Assembly: GCA_963204785.1 (NCBI GenBank)
Contig: CAUJHG010000026.1
Location: 18,085 to 82,084, forward strand
From: Pseudomonadota bacterium
GTDB taxonomy: Bacteria; Pseudomonadota; Gammaproteobacteria; Burkholderiales; Burkholderiaceae_E
Direction: 5' to 3'
DNA length: 64,000 nt
Shown in pieces: positions 51,047 through 60,559 of the stretch (position 1 is its first letter; each line of letters opens with the position of its first letter). The notes below the pieces were generated by a model, which did no database searches, was not told the DNA's origin, and was given only the letters and a program-made list of their open reading frames with translations. Made by a program: the position numbers and the translations under genes.

Positions 51047-52954
51047 ATGTCCCGTGCCCTGCTTCTCGACCTGATCATCGGCGATGAAATCCCCTCCCTG
51101 CGCAGCGACGCCGACGTCGCGGCGATCGAGAAGGTGCCCTACGGGCAGCGCATCGCGGCGGCCAGCACCTATGATGCGATCCGCCTCGGTGCGCAGCACG
51201 ATCCGGCTGCCCCGGCGCTGCAGTTCCTGCCGACTGCGAGCCCGGACGACACTCCGATCGTGATCAGCCACGCGCAGTTCCTCGCACGGGTCACCCAGAC
51301 GGCGAACATGTTCCATTCGCTCGGAGTGGGCCCGAAGGACGTGGTGAGCTTCCTGCTGCCGCTGATGCCGCAGAGCTTCTTCACGCTCTTCGGCGCCGAG
51401 GCCGCCGGGATCGTCAACCCGGTGAACCCGCTGCTCGAACCGCACCAGCTCGCCGAGATCCTCGAAGCCGCCGGCACCAGGGTGCTGGTGGCGCTCGGAC
51501 CGACCGAGGGAAGCGACATCTGGGAGAAGGTGCTGAAGGTGCGCGAGCAGATCAGGCATCCGATGACCATCGTCCAGGTCGGCGGCCCTGGCGACGAGGC
51601 CAGGGGTGTCCACGGCTTCGACGCGCTGGTCGCGGCCCAGCCGGCCGACCGGCTGCTCAGCGGGCGCACGATTGCCGCGAGCGACACTGCCGCCTACTTC
51701 CACACCGGAGGAACGACCGGAACGCCCAAGCTGGTTCGCCACACGCACGCGAACCAGGTCTATCAGGCCTGGGCGCTGAACCTGATCCTGAAGACCGAAC
51801 CGGGCGGCAGGATGCTGTTCGGAATGCCGCTCTACCACGTCGGCGGCTCGCTGTCGCAGGCACTGGCGACGCTGGCGTCGGGCGGTTGCCTGGTGGTTCT
51901 GTCGGCCAGCGGCTGGCGCAACCCGTCGGCGACCAGGAACCTCTGGAAGCTGGTCGAGCGTTTCCGGCCTTCGGTGCTGAGCAGCGTCCCGACGGTGCTC
52001 GCCGCCGCAGTGGCGATGCCCACCGGCGATGCCGACATCTCGAGCCTGAAGTACTCGGCCGGCGGCGGCTCGGCGATCCCCATCGCGGTTGCGCACGGCC
52101 TTCACGGCAAGCTCGGCACCCCGGTGATCGAGGTCTACGGGATGACCGAGACCAGCAGCGTGCACACGCTGTCCTTTCCGGAGCGGGAGCTGCGCATCGG
52201 TTCGGTCGGTCACGCGGTTCCCTACAGCAGGGTGCGGATCGTCAGGCTGGGCGCCGACGGCAGCTATCTCGGCGATTGCGCGGTCGACGAGATCGGCGTG
52301 GTAGCGATGTCCGGCCCCGGCGTGTTCGACGGATACGTCAACGAGGTCCACAACAAGGGCGCCTTCGTCGAGCCGGGCTGGGTCAATTCCGGCGATCTGG
52401 GACGGATCGACGCCGACGGCTACCTGTGGATCACCGGGCGCGCCAAGGATCTCGTGATCCGCGGTGGTCACAACATCGATCCGCTGCCGATCGAGGAGGC
52501 CTTCTACCAGCACCCGGCAGTCGGGCTCGCCGCGGTGGTCGGGCAGCCCGATGCCTACGCGGGCGAGCTGCCCTTTGCCTACGTGGAGCTCAAGCCGGGC
52601 GCGAGCGTCGAGCCCGGCGAACTCGAGCAGTGGGTGCGCGAGCGGACTCCCGAACGGGCTGCGATCCCCGTGCAGGTGGTGGTCATCGACACGATGCCCC
52701 TGACCGGGGTGGGCAAGGTCTTCAAGCCGCAGTTGCGCTGGGATGCCGCGCAACGGACCTTCATGCGGGTGCTCGAGCCCCTGTTGCAGCGCGGCATCGC
52801 GCTCGAGGTGCGCGTCGGGGCGCACGGCACCCACGGCAGCGTCGCGACCGTGGAGATCTCAGGCGTTCCCGAGGATTCGCGGGCCGCGGTCGGGAGCGAG
52901 ATCGACGCGCTGCTCGCCCCCTTCGTGATCCGCCACGTGCTTCACTGGCGATGA
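51047..52954 (+). CDS. AMP-dependent acyl-CoA synthetase with C-terminal extension
   Basis: A 635-residue adenylate-forming enzyme. The P-loop is TAAYFHTGGTTGTPKLVRHT (about residue 225), the adenylate motif IEVYGMTETSSVHTLSFPER, the hinge WITGRAKDLVIRGGHNIDPL and the catalytic-Lys motif LTGVGKVFKPQLRWD. About 70 residues follow the Lys motif, where most acyl-CoA synthetases end within 20-30; the extension (RTFMRVLEPLLQRGIALEVR onward) looks like a small alpha/beta domain. The N-terminus is also longer than usual by about 50 residues. AAGGAGAT precedes ATG 51047. It could supply CoA thioesters to the carboxyltransferases upstream, a contextual inference. Confidence 0.9.
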   Translation: MSRALLLDLIIGDEIPSLRSDADVAAIEKVPYGQRIAAASTYDAIRLGAQHDPAAPALQFLPTASPDDTPIVISHAQFLARVTQTANMFHSLGVGPKDVVSFLLPLMPQSFFTLFGAEAAGIVNPVNPLLEPHQLAEILEAAGTRVLVALGPTEGSDIWEKVLKVREQIRHPMTIVQVGGPGDEARGVHGFDALVAAQPADRLLSGRTIAASDTAAYFHTGGTTGTPKLVRHTHANQVYQAWALNLILKTEPGGRMLFGMPLYHVGGSLSQALATLASGGCLVVLSASGWRNPSATRNLWKLVERFRPSVLSSVPTVLAAAVAMPTGDADISSLKYSAGGGSAIPIAVAHGLHGKLGTPVIEVYGMTETSSVHTLSFPERELRIGSVGHAVPYSRVRIVRLGADGSYLGDCAVDEIGVVAMSGPGVFDGYVNEVHNKGAFVEPGWVNSGDLGRIDADGYLWITGRAKDLVIRGGHNIDPLPIEEAFYQHPAVGLAAVVGQPDAYAGELPFAYVELKPGASVEPGELEQWVRERTPERAAIPVQVVVIDTMPLTGVGKVFKPQLRWDAAQRTFMRVLEPLLQRGIALEVRVGAHGTHGSVATVEISGVPEDSRAAVGSEIDALLAPFVIRHVLHWR

Positions 52955-52964
52955 GGCCGGCGCC

Positions 52965-55900
52965 TCACATGCTGCGTCGGTACTGGCCGCCCACCTCGAA
53001 CAGCGCCCTGGTGATCTGACCGAGCGAGCACACGCGCACCGCGTCCATCAGCACCGCGAAGACGTTGCCGTTCTCGATCACGGTCTGCTGCAGGCGCCGC
53101 AGCATCTCCGGGGCCGCTGTCGCGTTGCGCGCGTGGAAGGCGGCGAGCCGGTCGAGCTGGCTCTTCTTCTCCTCCTCGGTCGAGCGGGCCAGCTCGAGCG
53201 TTTCCGGCGTTGCGTCGCCGTGCGGGTTGCGGAAGGTGTTCACGCCGATGATCGGGTACTCGCCGGTGTGCTTGAGCATCTCGTAGTGCATGCTCTCGTC
53301 CTGGATCTTGCCGCGCTGGTAGCCGGTTTCCATCGCCCCCAGCACTCCGCCGCGGTCGGCGATGCGCTCGAACTCGGTGAGCACCGCTTCCTCGACCAGT
53401 TCGGTGAGCTCCTCGATGATGAACGCGCCCTGGTTCGGGTTCTCGTTCTTGGCGAGACCCCATTCACGGTTGATGATCAGCTGGATCGCCATTGCGCGGC
53501 GCACCGAGTTCTCGGTGGGCGTGGTGATCGCCTCGTCGTAGGCATTGGTGTGCAGGCTGTTGGCGTTGTCGTAGGTCGCGATCAGCGCCTGCAGCGTCGT
53601 GCGGATGTCGTTGAAGTCGATCTCCTGCGCGTGCAGCGAGCGTCCGGAGGTCTGGCAGTGGTACTTGAGCTTCTGGCTGCGCTCGTTGGCCCCGTAGCGC
53701 TCCTTCATCGCCACCGCCCAGATGCGCCGCGCCACGCGGCCCATCACGGTGTACTCCGGGTCCATCCCGTTGGAGAAGAAGAAGCTCAGGTTCGGCGCGA
53801 AGTCGTCGATGTGCATTCCGCGTGCGAGATAGGCCTCGACGAAGGTGAAGCCGTTGGACAGCGTGAACGCGAGCTGGCTGATCGGGTTGGCGCCGGCCTC
53901 GGCGATGTGGTAGCCGCTGATGCTCACCGAGTAGAAGTTGCGCACGTCGTGATGGACGAAGTACTCCTGGATGTCGCCCATCACCTTCAGTGAGAACTCG
54001 GTCGAGAAGATGCAGGTGTTCTGGCCCTGGTCCTCCTTGAGGATGTCGGCCTGCACCGTGCCGCGCACCGTGGCCAGCGTCCACGCGCGGATCTTCTCGA
54101 TCTCGTCGTCGGTGGGCTCGCGGCCGTTCTGATCGCGGAACTTGTCGATCTGCTGGTCGAGCGCGGTGTTCATGAACATCGCGAGGATGGTCGGGGCCGG
54201 CCCGTTGATCGTCATCGACACCGAGGTGGCCGGGTCGCACAGATCGAATCCGGAGTACAGCACCTTCATGTCGTCGAGCGTGGCGATGCTCACGCCCGAG
54301 TTGCCCACCTTGCCGTAGATGTCCGGGCGCAGGTCGGGATCGTGGCCGTACAGGGTCACCGAGTCGAAGGCCGTGGAAAGCCGCTTGGCGGGCATGCCCT
54401 CGGAGAGCAGCTTGAAGCGCCGGTTGGTGCGGAAGGGATCGCCCTCGCCTGCGAACATCCGGGTCGGATCCTCGCCCTCGCGCTTGAACGCGAACACGCC
54501 CGCGGTGTAGGGGAAGCTGCCGGGGACGTTCTCGAGCAGCAGCCACTTCAGCAGCTCGCCGTGGTCCTCCCAGGACGGCAGCGCGACCTTGCGGATCTTC
54601 GTGCCGGAAAGGGAGAGCCGGGTGAGCCCGGTGCGGATCTCCCTGTCGCGGATCTTCACCACGTACTCGTCGCCCGAGTAGGCGCGGACCATGTCGGGCC
54701 ACATCGCCAGCAGCTTGCGCGCGTGCGGATCGATGCGCTCCTCGCGCGCCGCAGCCTGGGCCTCGAGCGCCTGGAGCGCGTCGCCGCCGGTCTTCGCCTC
54801 GACGAGCATGCGCCGCGACTCGCGCAACTGCTGCACCTCGCGCGCCAGCCGGCTCTCGATGCGCGAGCGCTCCTTGTAGCCGCGCACTGCAGTGGCGATG
54901 TCGGCCAGGTAGCGTACGCGCGCCGGGGGCACGATCACCACCTGGTTGGACGAATGGCGCCCGGTGATCTTCGGCAGCCGCCCTGCCGACGGGTCGATCG
55001 GCAGGCCCAGCTCGACCAGCCTGGGAAGCATTCCCTGGTACAGCGCGGTCACGCCGTCGTCGTTGAAGCGCGAGGCCTGGGTGCCGTAGACCGGCATCTC
55101 GTCGGGGCGGCGATTGAACAGTTCGCGGTTGCGCTGATACTGCTTGGAGACGTCGCGAAGCGCGTCGGCCGCGCCCTTGCGATCGAACTTGTTGATCGCA
55201 ACGAAGTCGGCGAAGTCGAGCATGTCGATCTTCTCGAGCTGGCTCGCCGCGCCGAACTCCGGGGTCATCACGTACAGGGTGGCGTCGACCAGCGGAACGA
55301 TCGCAGCGTCGCCCTGGCCGATCCCGGAAGTCTCGACGATGATCAGGTCGAAGCCCGTCGCCTTGCAGGCCGCGATCACGTCGGGAAGCGCCTGGCTGAT
55401 CTCGCTGCCCGCCTCGCGCGTGGCCAGCGAGCGCATGAAGATGTTCGGATGGCTGATCGCGTTCATCCGGATCCGGTCGCCGAGCAGGGCGCCGCCGGAC
55501 TTGCGCCGGGTCGGGTCGACCGAGATGATCGCCAGGCGCAGGCCGTCGTCGTGGTCCAGCCGGAAGCGACGCACCAGCTCGTCGGTGAGCGAGCTCTTGC
55601 CTGCGCCGCCGGTGCCCGTGATGCCGAGGGTCGGCGTCCTGGTCGTGGCCGCGCGCTCGTGGATCCCGGCGCGCAGCGCGGGGTCGGCTTCGCCGATCTC
55701 GAGGGCGGTGATCGCCTGGGCCAGCGCACGGTGCGAGCCGACGATCCGGTCGGCCGATTTCGGCGCGAACTGCGCCAGGTCGACGTCGCAGCGGCTGATC
55801 ATGTCGGTGATCATTCCCTGCAGCCCCATGCGCTGGCCGTCTTCGGGGCTGTAGATGCGTGCGACGCCGTAGTCGTGCAGCCGCCTGATCTCGGCAGGGA

Positions 55901-56234
55901 CGATCACGCCACCGCCGCCGCCGAAGACCTTCACGTGCTGCGCGCCGGCCTCCCGGAGCAGGTCGATCATGTACTCGAAGAATTCGACGTGACCGCCCTG
56001 GTAGGACGAGATCGCGATCCCGTGCGCGTCCTCCTGCAGCGCGCACTCGACGATCTCCTGGACCGAGCGATTGTGACCCAGGTGGATCACCTCGCAGCCC
56101 TGCGCCTGCAGGATGCGCCGCATGATGTTGATCGACGCGTCGTGGCCGTCGAAGAGCGACGCGGCGGTGACGAAGCGCACCTTGTTCTTCATGCGGTAGC
56201 CGGCGAGCTGCTGCTGGTCGGAGAGATCGGTCAT
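52965..56234 (-). CDS. icmF: fused isobutyryl-CoA mutase IcmF
   Basis: A 1089-residue fusion of a B12-binding domain, a MeaB-like G-protein chaperone and the mutase barrel. The cobalamin motif is [16 protein letters not shown] (His31, lower axial ligand). The GTPase has Walker [16 protein letters not shown] (about residues 206-220), [29 protein letters not shown] and NKFDRKGA. The mutase part contains [20 protein letters not shown] and [20 protein letters not shown], patterns shared with isobutyryl/isovaleryl-CoA mutases, not methylmalonyl-CoA mutase. It interconverts isobutyryl- and n-butyryl-CoA, linking valine or branched acids to beta-oxidation. It is convergent with the synthetase gene and its upstream region holds a perfect palindrome. 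ATG 56234 was chosen over a 34-residue longer form. Confidence 0.95.
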   Translation of the reverse strand: MTDLSDQQQLAGYRMKNKVRFVTAASLFDGHDASINIMRRILQAQGCEVIHLGHNRSVQEIVECALQEDAHGIAISSYQGGHVEFFEYMIDLLREAGAQHVKVFGGGGGVIVPAEIRRLHDYGVARIYSPEDGQRMGLQGMITDMISRCDVDLAQFAPKSADRIVGSHRALAQAITALEIGEADPALRAGIHERAATTRTPTLGITGTGGAGKSSLTDELVRRFRLDHDDGLRLAIISVDPTRRKSGGALLGDRIRMNAISHPNIFMRSLATREAGSEISQALPDVIAACKATGFDLIIVETSGIGQGDAAIVPLVDATLYVMTPEFGAASQLEKIDMLDFADFVAINKFDRKGAADALRDVSKQYQRNRELFNRRPDEMPVYGTQASRFNDDGVTALYQGMLPRLVELGLPIDPSAGRLPKITGRHSSNQVVIVPPARVRYLADIATAVRGYKERSRIESRLAREVQQLRESRRMLVEAKTGGDALQALEAQAAAREERIDPHARKLLAMWPDMVRAYSGDEYVVKIRDREIRTGLTRLSLSGTKIRKVALPSWEDHGELLKWLLLENVPGSFPYTAGVFAFKREGEDPTRMFAGEGDPFRTNRRFKLLSEGMPAKRLSTAFDSVTLYGHDPDLRPDIYGKVGNSGVSIATLDDMKVLYSGFDLCDPATSVSMTINGPAPTILAMFMNTALDQQIDKFRDQNGREPTDDEIEKIRAWTLATVRGTVQADILKEDQGQNTCIFSTEFSLKVMGDIQEYFVHHDVRNFYSVSISGYHIAEAGANPISQLAFTLSNGFTFVEAYLARGMHIDDFAPNLSFFFSNGMDPEYTVMGRVARRIWAVAMKERYGANERSQKLKYHCQTSGRSLHAQEIDFNDIRTTLQALIATYDNANSLHTNAYDEAITTPTENSVRRAMAIQLIINREWGLAKNENPNQGAFIIEELTELVEEAVLTEFERIADRGGVLGAMETGYQRGKIQDESMHYEMLKHTGEYPIIGVNTFRNPHGDATPETLELARSTEEEKKSQLDRLAAFHARNATAAPEMLRRLQQTVIENGNVFAVLMDAVRVCSLGQITRALFEVGGQYRRSM

Positions 56235-56369
56235 GGTCGCTGTCCTGCTGGATGCGCGTCGCGGTCGCGACGCGGTCGTGTTGGTCGCCCGATTGGAGGT
56301 TCCTGCCAGTATCGCCTCGGGGCAGGCTGTCGGCAAAGCCGGTTGCGTGCGGGGCCCGCGAAGCGTAGA

Positions 56370-56389
56370 TGACGTTTACGTAAACGTCA
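56370..56389. promoter_or_regulatory. perfect 20-bp palindrome, probable operator
   Basis: TGACGTTTACGTAAACGTCA reads the same on both strands. It lies 135 bases upstream of icmF and 119 bases upstream of the divergent DUF2189 gene, the expected place for an operator of a dimeric regulator. The ACGTTTACGTAAACGT core resembles, from memory, LiuR (MerR family) sites of branched-chain acid regulons; no such regulator is encoded in this window. Confidence 0.65.
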
Positions 56390-56508
56390 ATGACGACGCG
56401 CCTCTGCGGGCTTCACGTGTAGGATTCCCGGACTGCCAGGCGGACGTCAGATCCGCCGCGCAGTCCCCGCACCGCCAGCCCGGCGCGCGGGACACCTCGG
56501 AGGACGAC

Positions 56509-57294
56509 ATGCACGATGCAGGAGGGCCTGCGACCGTCGAAGACGCGCTCGCGCCGCGCGCGCCGACGGTGCGCACCGTCGGGTTCGAAGCGCCGCTGCG
56601 CTGGCTGGCGCGCGGCTGGGACGACTTCCGCGCCACCGGCTTCCGGGGCGCCTTCTACGGTGCGGTCTTCGCGCTGATGGGCACGCTGATCGCGCTGGTG
56701 TACGCAACGCGCTGGCAGCTCACGATGGGCCTGACTGCAGGCTTCTTCCTGATGGGCCCTTTCGTGTGCACCGGCATCTACGAACTGTCCAGGCAGCGCG
56801 CGCGGGCCGAACCGGTGAGCCTGCGCACGAGCCTGGCGTGCTGGCGGCGCAATCCTGGCGCAGTGGCATTCTTCGCCGCGATCCTGACCTTCGCGATGAT
56901 CGTCTGGGCGCGGGTCTCGGTGGTGCTGTTCGCGCTGTTCTCGACCACCGACTTCCCCACCCTGCAGGGGGTGATCGCGCAGATCACCTCGGCGCGGAAC
57001 CTCGAGTTCCTGCTGGTCTGGGCCGGAGTGGGCTTCGTGTTCGCCACGCTGGTGTTCGCCATCTCGGTGGTGTCGATCCCGCTCCTGCTCGATCGTCGCG
57101 CCGACACGATGGTGGCGATCTTCACCAGCGTGCGCGCGCTGCTCGCCAATCCGGGTCCGGTCTACCTCTGGGCGGCGCTGATCGTGCTGCTGGTGGGCGC
57201 AAGCCTCGCGCTGTGGTTCGGGCTGCTGGTGGTGACCGCGCCGCTCGTGGGGCACGCCACCTGGCACGCCTACCGGGAACTGGTCGGAGACTGA
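56509..57294 (+). CDS. DUF2189 family integral membrane protein
   Basis: A 261-residue protein with a hydrophilic N-terminus of about 40 residues and five to six membrane helices: GAFYGAVFALMGTLIALVYA, LTAGFFLMGPFVCTGIYELS, AVAFFAAILTFAMIVWARVS, LVWAGVGFVFATLVFAISVV and AALIVLLVGASLALWFGLLV. The segment PLRWLARGWDDFRATGFRGA and the final HATWHAYRELVGD are typical of DUF2189. The family is unassigned; some members are annotated as cytochrome c oxidase-like subunit I on weak grounds. ATG 56509 follows GGAGGAC. It precedes the 3-hydroxyacyl-CoA dehydrogenase gene by 107 bases and shares the palindrome-containing region with icmF. Confidence 0.88.
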   Translation: MHDAGGPATVEDALAPRAPTVRTVGFEAPLRWLARGWDDFRATGFRGAFYGAVFALMGTLIALVYATRWQLTMGLTAGFFLMGPFVCTGIYELSRQRARAEPVSLRTSLACWRRNPGAVAFFAAILTFAMIVWARVSVVLFALFSTTDFPTLQGVIAQITSARNLEFLLVWAGVGFVFATLVFAISVVSIPLLLDRRADTMVAIFTSVRALLANPGPVYLWAALIVLLVGASLALWFGLLVVTAPLVGHATWHAYRELVGD

Positions 57295-57401
57295 GACCTT
57301 TTCGCCGGGCCGCGCCCTGCTGTGGCCGGAGCAGCCCGGCGAACGCACGGGCGCGCGCGCCGCTGTCGTATCCTATCGGCCTTGCACACGAGAGGACCGA
57401 C

Positions 57402-58259
57402 ATGGGCATTCAGACGATCGGCATCATCGGCGCCGGGATCATGGGCAACGGAATCGCGCAGGTGTGCGCGGTGGCCGGCCTCCAGACCATCATGCAGGAC
57501 GTCGCCGAGGCGGCGCTGGAGCGAGGCATGAAGACCATCGCCGGCTCGCTCGATCGCATCGTGCGCAAGGGCTCGATGACCGAGGCGGACCAGGCCGCGG
57601 CGCTGGCCCGCATCCGCGCGACGACCAGGGTCGAGGACCTCGCCGCAGCCGACCTGATCATCGAGGCCGCGACCGAGAACGAGGCGATCAAGATCAGGAT
57701 CCTCCAGGACGTCGACCGCATCGCGAAGCCCGGGGCGATCATCGCCACCAACACCTCGTCGATCTCGATCACCCGGCTGGCCGCGGCCACCGGTCGTGCG
57801 GACCGCTTCGTCGGAATGCACTTCTTCAACCCGGTGCCGGTGATGGCGCTGGTCGAGGTGATCAGCGGCCTGCAGACCTCCGAGGAGACCGCGCAGGCGG
57901 TGGCCGAACTGGCGCGCCGCCTGGGCAAGACCCCGATCGGCGTGAAGAACAGCGCGGGCTTCGCGGTCAACCGCATCCTGTGTCCGATGCTCAACGAGGC
58001 GATCTTCACGCTGCAGGAGGGGATCGCCACGGCCGAGGAGATCGACGCCGGGATGAAGCTCGGCTGCAACCATCCGATCGGCCCGCTGGCCTTGTGCGAC
58101 ATGGTCGGCCTGGACACGCTCCTGGCGGTGATGAAGGTGCTCTACACGACCTTCAACGATCCCAAGTACCGGCCGGCCACCCTGCTGCAGGAGATGGTCG
58201 ACGCCGGGATGCTGGGTCGCAAGAGCGGCCGCGGCTTCTACTCGTACGCGGGCAAGTAG
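57402..58259 (+). CDS. 3-hydroxybutyryl-CoA dehydrogenase
   Basis: A 285-residue NAD-dependent 3-hydroxyacyl-CoA dehydrogenase of the short PaaH/Hbd type. It begins MGIQTIGIIGAGIMGNGIAQ with the GAGIMG dinucleotide motif (residues 10-15), then ADLIIEAATENEAIKIRILQ, NTSSISITRLAAATGRADRF and the catalytic-His segment VGMHFFNPVPVMALVEVI. The C-terminal domain has FAVNRILCPMLNEAIFTLQE and MKLGCNHPIGPLALCDMVGL. It oxidises (3S)-hydroxybutyryl-CoA to acetoacetyl-CoA. Together with icmF, which can feed butyryl-CoA into beta-oxidation, it fits a short-chain acyl-CoA route. A TPMT-like methyltransferase gene begins four bases after its stop. Confidence 0.94.
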   Translation: MGIQTIGIIGAGIMGNGIAQVCAVAGLQTIMQDVAEAALERGMKTIAGSLDRIVRKGSMTEADQAAALARIRATTRVEDLAAADLIIEAATENEAIKIRILQDVDRIAKPGAIIATNTSSISITRLAAATGRADRFVGMHFFNPVPVMALVEVISGLQTSEETAQAVAELARRLGKTPIGVKNSAGFAVNRILCPMLNEAIFTLQEGIATAEEIDAGMKLGCNHPIGPLALCDMVGLDTLLAVMKVLYTTFNDPKYRPATLLQEMVDAGMLGRKSGRGFYSYAGK

Positions 58260-58263
58260 CGCG

Positions 58264-58881
58264 ATGGCGGGCCCCGATCTCGCGTTCTGGCAGCAGCGCT
58301 TCGAGGCGGGGCAGACGCCCTGGGATCGGGGCGGGGTCAACCCGCAGCTGCTCGCCTGGCTGGACGCCGGGGCGCTCGAACCCTGCCGGATCCTCGTCCC
58401 CGGCTGCGGCTCGGGCCACGAGGTGCTGGAGCTGGCCCGCCGCGGCTTCGACGTGGTGGCGCTCGACTTCGCCCCGGCTGCGGTGCAGCGGGTGCACGAG
58501 GGCCTGGCCGGCCTGGGCGAGGCGGGCGCGCGCGCCAGCGCGGTCTGCGCCGACGCGCTGCAGTGGCAGCCTGACGCCCCCTTCGACGCGGTCTACGAAC
58601 AGACCTGTCTGTGCTCGATCTACCCGGATCACTGGGTGCGCTATGCGCAGCAGCTGCACGACTGGCTGAAGCCGGGCGGCCGGCTGTTCGCCCTGTTCGT
58701 CCAGGTGCTGCGCCCGGGCGCGGCCGAGGGCTTCATCCAGGGGCCGCCCTACCACTGCGACATCCACGGCATGCGCGCGCTGCTCGACGCAGATCGCTGG
58801 CAGTGGCCGAAGCCGCGCTATCCCCGGGTCGAGCAGCCGTCAGGGGCGGCGGAACTGGCAGTGGTGCTGCAGCGGCGCTGA
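58264..58881 (+). CDS. TPMT-family SAM-dependent methyltransferase
   Basis: A 205-residue protein of the thiopurine S-methyltransferase family. The N-terminus LAFWQQRFEAGQTPWDRGGV (residues 6-25) is the family hallmark, the SAM motif is RILVPGCGSGHEVLELARRG (43-62), and CGSGHEVLEL is followed by the acidic DFAP. YEQTCLCSIYPDHWVRYAQQ and FIQGPPYHCDIHGMRALL are also typical. Bacterial members methylate sulfur, selenium or tellurium compounds or thiols; the substrate is unknown. It begins four bases after the hydroxybutyryl-CoA dehydrogenase stop, so the two are probably co-transcribed, though no metabolic link is apparent. Confidence 0.9.
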   Translation: MAGPDLAFWQQRFEAGQTPWDRGGVNPQLLAWLDAGALEPCRILVPGCGSGHEVLELARRGFDVVALDFAPAAVQRVHEGLAGLGEAGARASAVCADALQWQPDAPFDAVYEQTCLCSIYPDHWVRYAQQLHDWLKPGGRLFALFVQVLRPGAAEGFIQGPPYHCDIHGMRALLDADRWQWPKPRYPRVEQPSGAAELAVVLQRR

Positions 58882-58933
58882 GGCGGAGCGAGCCCGGCGT
58901 CGGCCAGGACCCTCGGGCGCCCGGTGCGCCGTC

Positions 58934-59674
58934 TCAGCCGCGGGTGGCGCCGTCGGCGTCGCCGAAGCTGCCCAGCCCGGGCAGATCCAGCACCGTGATG
59001 CCGCCGTAGCCGACGCGGATCAGTCCGGCGGCTTCGAGCAGGCGCAGCGCCTGGTTGGCCCGCTGCCTCGACAGTCCGGTCAGGTAGCCGATCTCGGCCT
59101 GGGAGATCTTCAGTTCCGGCCCGCCGCCCGGGTAGAGCACCGGGTTGAACAGTTGCGCGATGCAGCGCGCCACCCGGGCATCCGGACCGAGCAGCCGATC
59201 GAACTCAACGGTGGCTACGAACTGGCCGAGCCGCTCGTTGAGCTGCTCGAGCAGGTAGCGGTTGAAGGGAATGCTGGTGTCGAGCAGCCACTGGAAGGTG
59301 GTTCGCGGCATGCAGCCGATGCGGCTGTCGCGCAGCGCGATTCCGTCGTAGCGGCGGGGTTCGTCCTTCAGCAGCGAACCCTCGCCGAACCAGCCGCCCG
59401 GCGGCACCCCGATGAAGGTGACCGACTTCCCGTCGACCGAGACGCTGCTCACCTTGACCAGGCCGTCGATCACGCCGAACCAGTGCTCGACCGAGTCGCC
59501 CTTGCGGCAGACGAAGCCGCCGGCGGGGACCGTGCACGCGGTCATCTCGCTGCGCACGCGTTCGCGCTCCGCCGGGTCGAGGCGGGTCATCCAGGAGCTG
59601 AGGGCGAGGAGGTCGTCGAGTGAGCGGGACACCTGATCTGAGCGCTTTCCCTGAGTTTGTCGGACGGATGACAA
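58934..59674 (-). CDS. Crp/Fnr family transcriptional regulator, divergent from the Liv-type operon
   Basis: A 246-residue protein with a cyclic-nucleotide-binding-type sensor (MTACTVPAGGFVCRKGDSVE onward, about residues 44-150) and a winged helix-turn-helix at the C-terminus (ISQAEIGYLTGLSRQRANQA, recognition helix SRQRANQAL). The single Cys pair in the sensor does not make an Fnr-type cluster. The start is uncertain: TTG 59674 gives 246 residues but lies inside an inverted repeat that may be this protein's own operator; GTG 59632 (VSRSLDDLLALSSWM) would give 232 residues. It is divergent from livG, which it may control. Confidence 0.85.
   Translation of the reverse strand: MSSVRQTQGKRSDQVSRSLDDLLALSSWMTRLDPAERERVRSEMTACTVPAGGFVCRKGDSVEHWFGVIDGLVKVSSVSVDGKSVTFIGVPPGGWFGEGSLLKDEPRRYDGIALRDSRIGCMPRTTFQWLLDTSIPFNRYLLEQLNERLGQFVATVEFDRLLGPDARVARCIAQLFNPVLYPGGGPELKISQAEIGYLTGLSRQRANQALRLLEAAGLIRVGYGGITVLDLPGLGSFGDADGATRG
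59657..59674. promoter_or_regulatory. candidate Crp/Fnr-type operator of the Liv operon
   Basis: TTGTC and GACAA flank eight bases (GGACGGAT). The centre of the repeat lies 41.5 bases upstream of 59707, where a start point would be expected if TAGACT (59695-59700) is the -10 element, the class II position for Crp/Fnr activators. The adjacent divergent gene encodes a Crp/Fnr protein. Confidence 0.45.
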
Positions 59675-59764
59675 CTATACCGCCCAGCGTCGCATAGACT
59701 AATCTCGACGGAGGGGTGGAAAGCACCGCCCCCCGGCCTCGTTCACGGGGTTCAGGAGGAGACA

Positions 59765-60559
59765 TTGAACAGCGAATCGACGCCCATTCTCGAGGCGTGC
59801 GGGATCTCGCTCAGGTTCGGCGGCGTGCAGGCGCTGACCGAGGTCGCGTTCGAGGTCCGGCCAGGCGAGTTGTTCTCGATCATCGGCCCCAACGGCGCAG
59901 GCAAGACCTCGATGCTCAACTGCATCTCGGGCCGCTACACGCCGACCAGCGGCAGTGTGCGCTTCAAGGGTCGCGACGTCACCCGGCTGACCCCCAACCA
60001 GCGCGCGAAGCTGGGGCTCGGGCGCACCTTCCAGAACCTGGCGCTGTTCAGCCACATGAGCGTGCTGGACAACGTCATGGTCGGGCGCCATCACCTGATG
60101 AGGAACAACTTCCTGACTGGTGGCCTCTACTGGTTCGGCGGTGCGCAGCGCGAGGAGCTTGCCCATCGGCGCGCGGTCGAGGACATCATCGACTTCCTCG
60201 AGATCAGCCACATCCGCAAGGCGGTGGCAGGAACGCTCTCCTACGGCCTTCGCAAGCGGGTCGAGCTCGCGCGGGCGATCGCGGTCAAGCCCGACCTGAT
60301 CCTGCTCGACGAGCCGATGGCCGGAATGAACCTCGAAGAGAAGGAGGACATGGCCCGCTACATCGTCGACCTGAACGAGGAGTGGGGCATGACCGTGATC
60401 ATGATCGAGCACGACATGGGCGTGGTGATGGACATCTCGCACCGGGTCATCGTGCTGGACTTCGGTCGCAAGATCGCCGACGGCCTCCCCGGCCAGATCA
60501 TGGAAAACGAACACGTCAAGCGCGCCTACCTGGGCGTGGAAGACGGCGAGGCCGCCTGA
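59765..60559 (+). CDS. livG: branched-chain-type ABC transporter ATP-binding protein LivG
   Basis: A 264-residue ATPase of the LivG type, starting at TTG 59765 with GGAGGAGAC upstream. Walker A is IGPNGAGKTSMLNCISGRYT (about residues 40-59), the Q-loop lies in LGLGRTFQNLALFSHMSVLD, the signature in GTLSYGLRKRVELARAIAV and Walker B in LILLDEPMAGMNLEEKEDM. The signature motif is YGLRKR, not the usual LSYGQQR. The C-terminal ENEHVKRAYLG is typical of LivG. It provides energy for uptake by livH and livM downstream. Its stop overlaps the following ligase gene start (TGATG). LivF and the LivK receptor are not in the window. Confidence 0.94.
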   Translation: MNSESTPILEACGISLRFGGVQALTEVAFEVRPGELFSIIGPNGAGKTSMLNCISGRYTPTSGSVRFKGRDVTRLTPNQRAKLGLGRTFQNLALFSHMSVLDNVMVGRHHLMRNNFLTGGLYWFGGAQREELAHRRAVEDIIDFLEISHIRKAVAGTLSYGLRKRVELARAIAVKPDLILLDEPMAGMNLEEKEDMARYIVDLNEEWGMTVIMIEHDMGVVMDISHRVIVLDFGRKIADGLPGQIMENEHVKRAYLGVEDGEAA

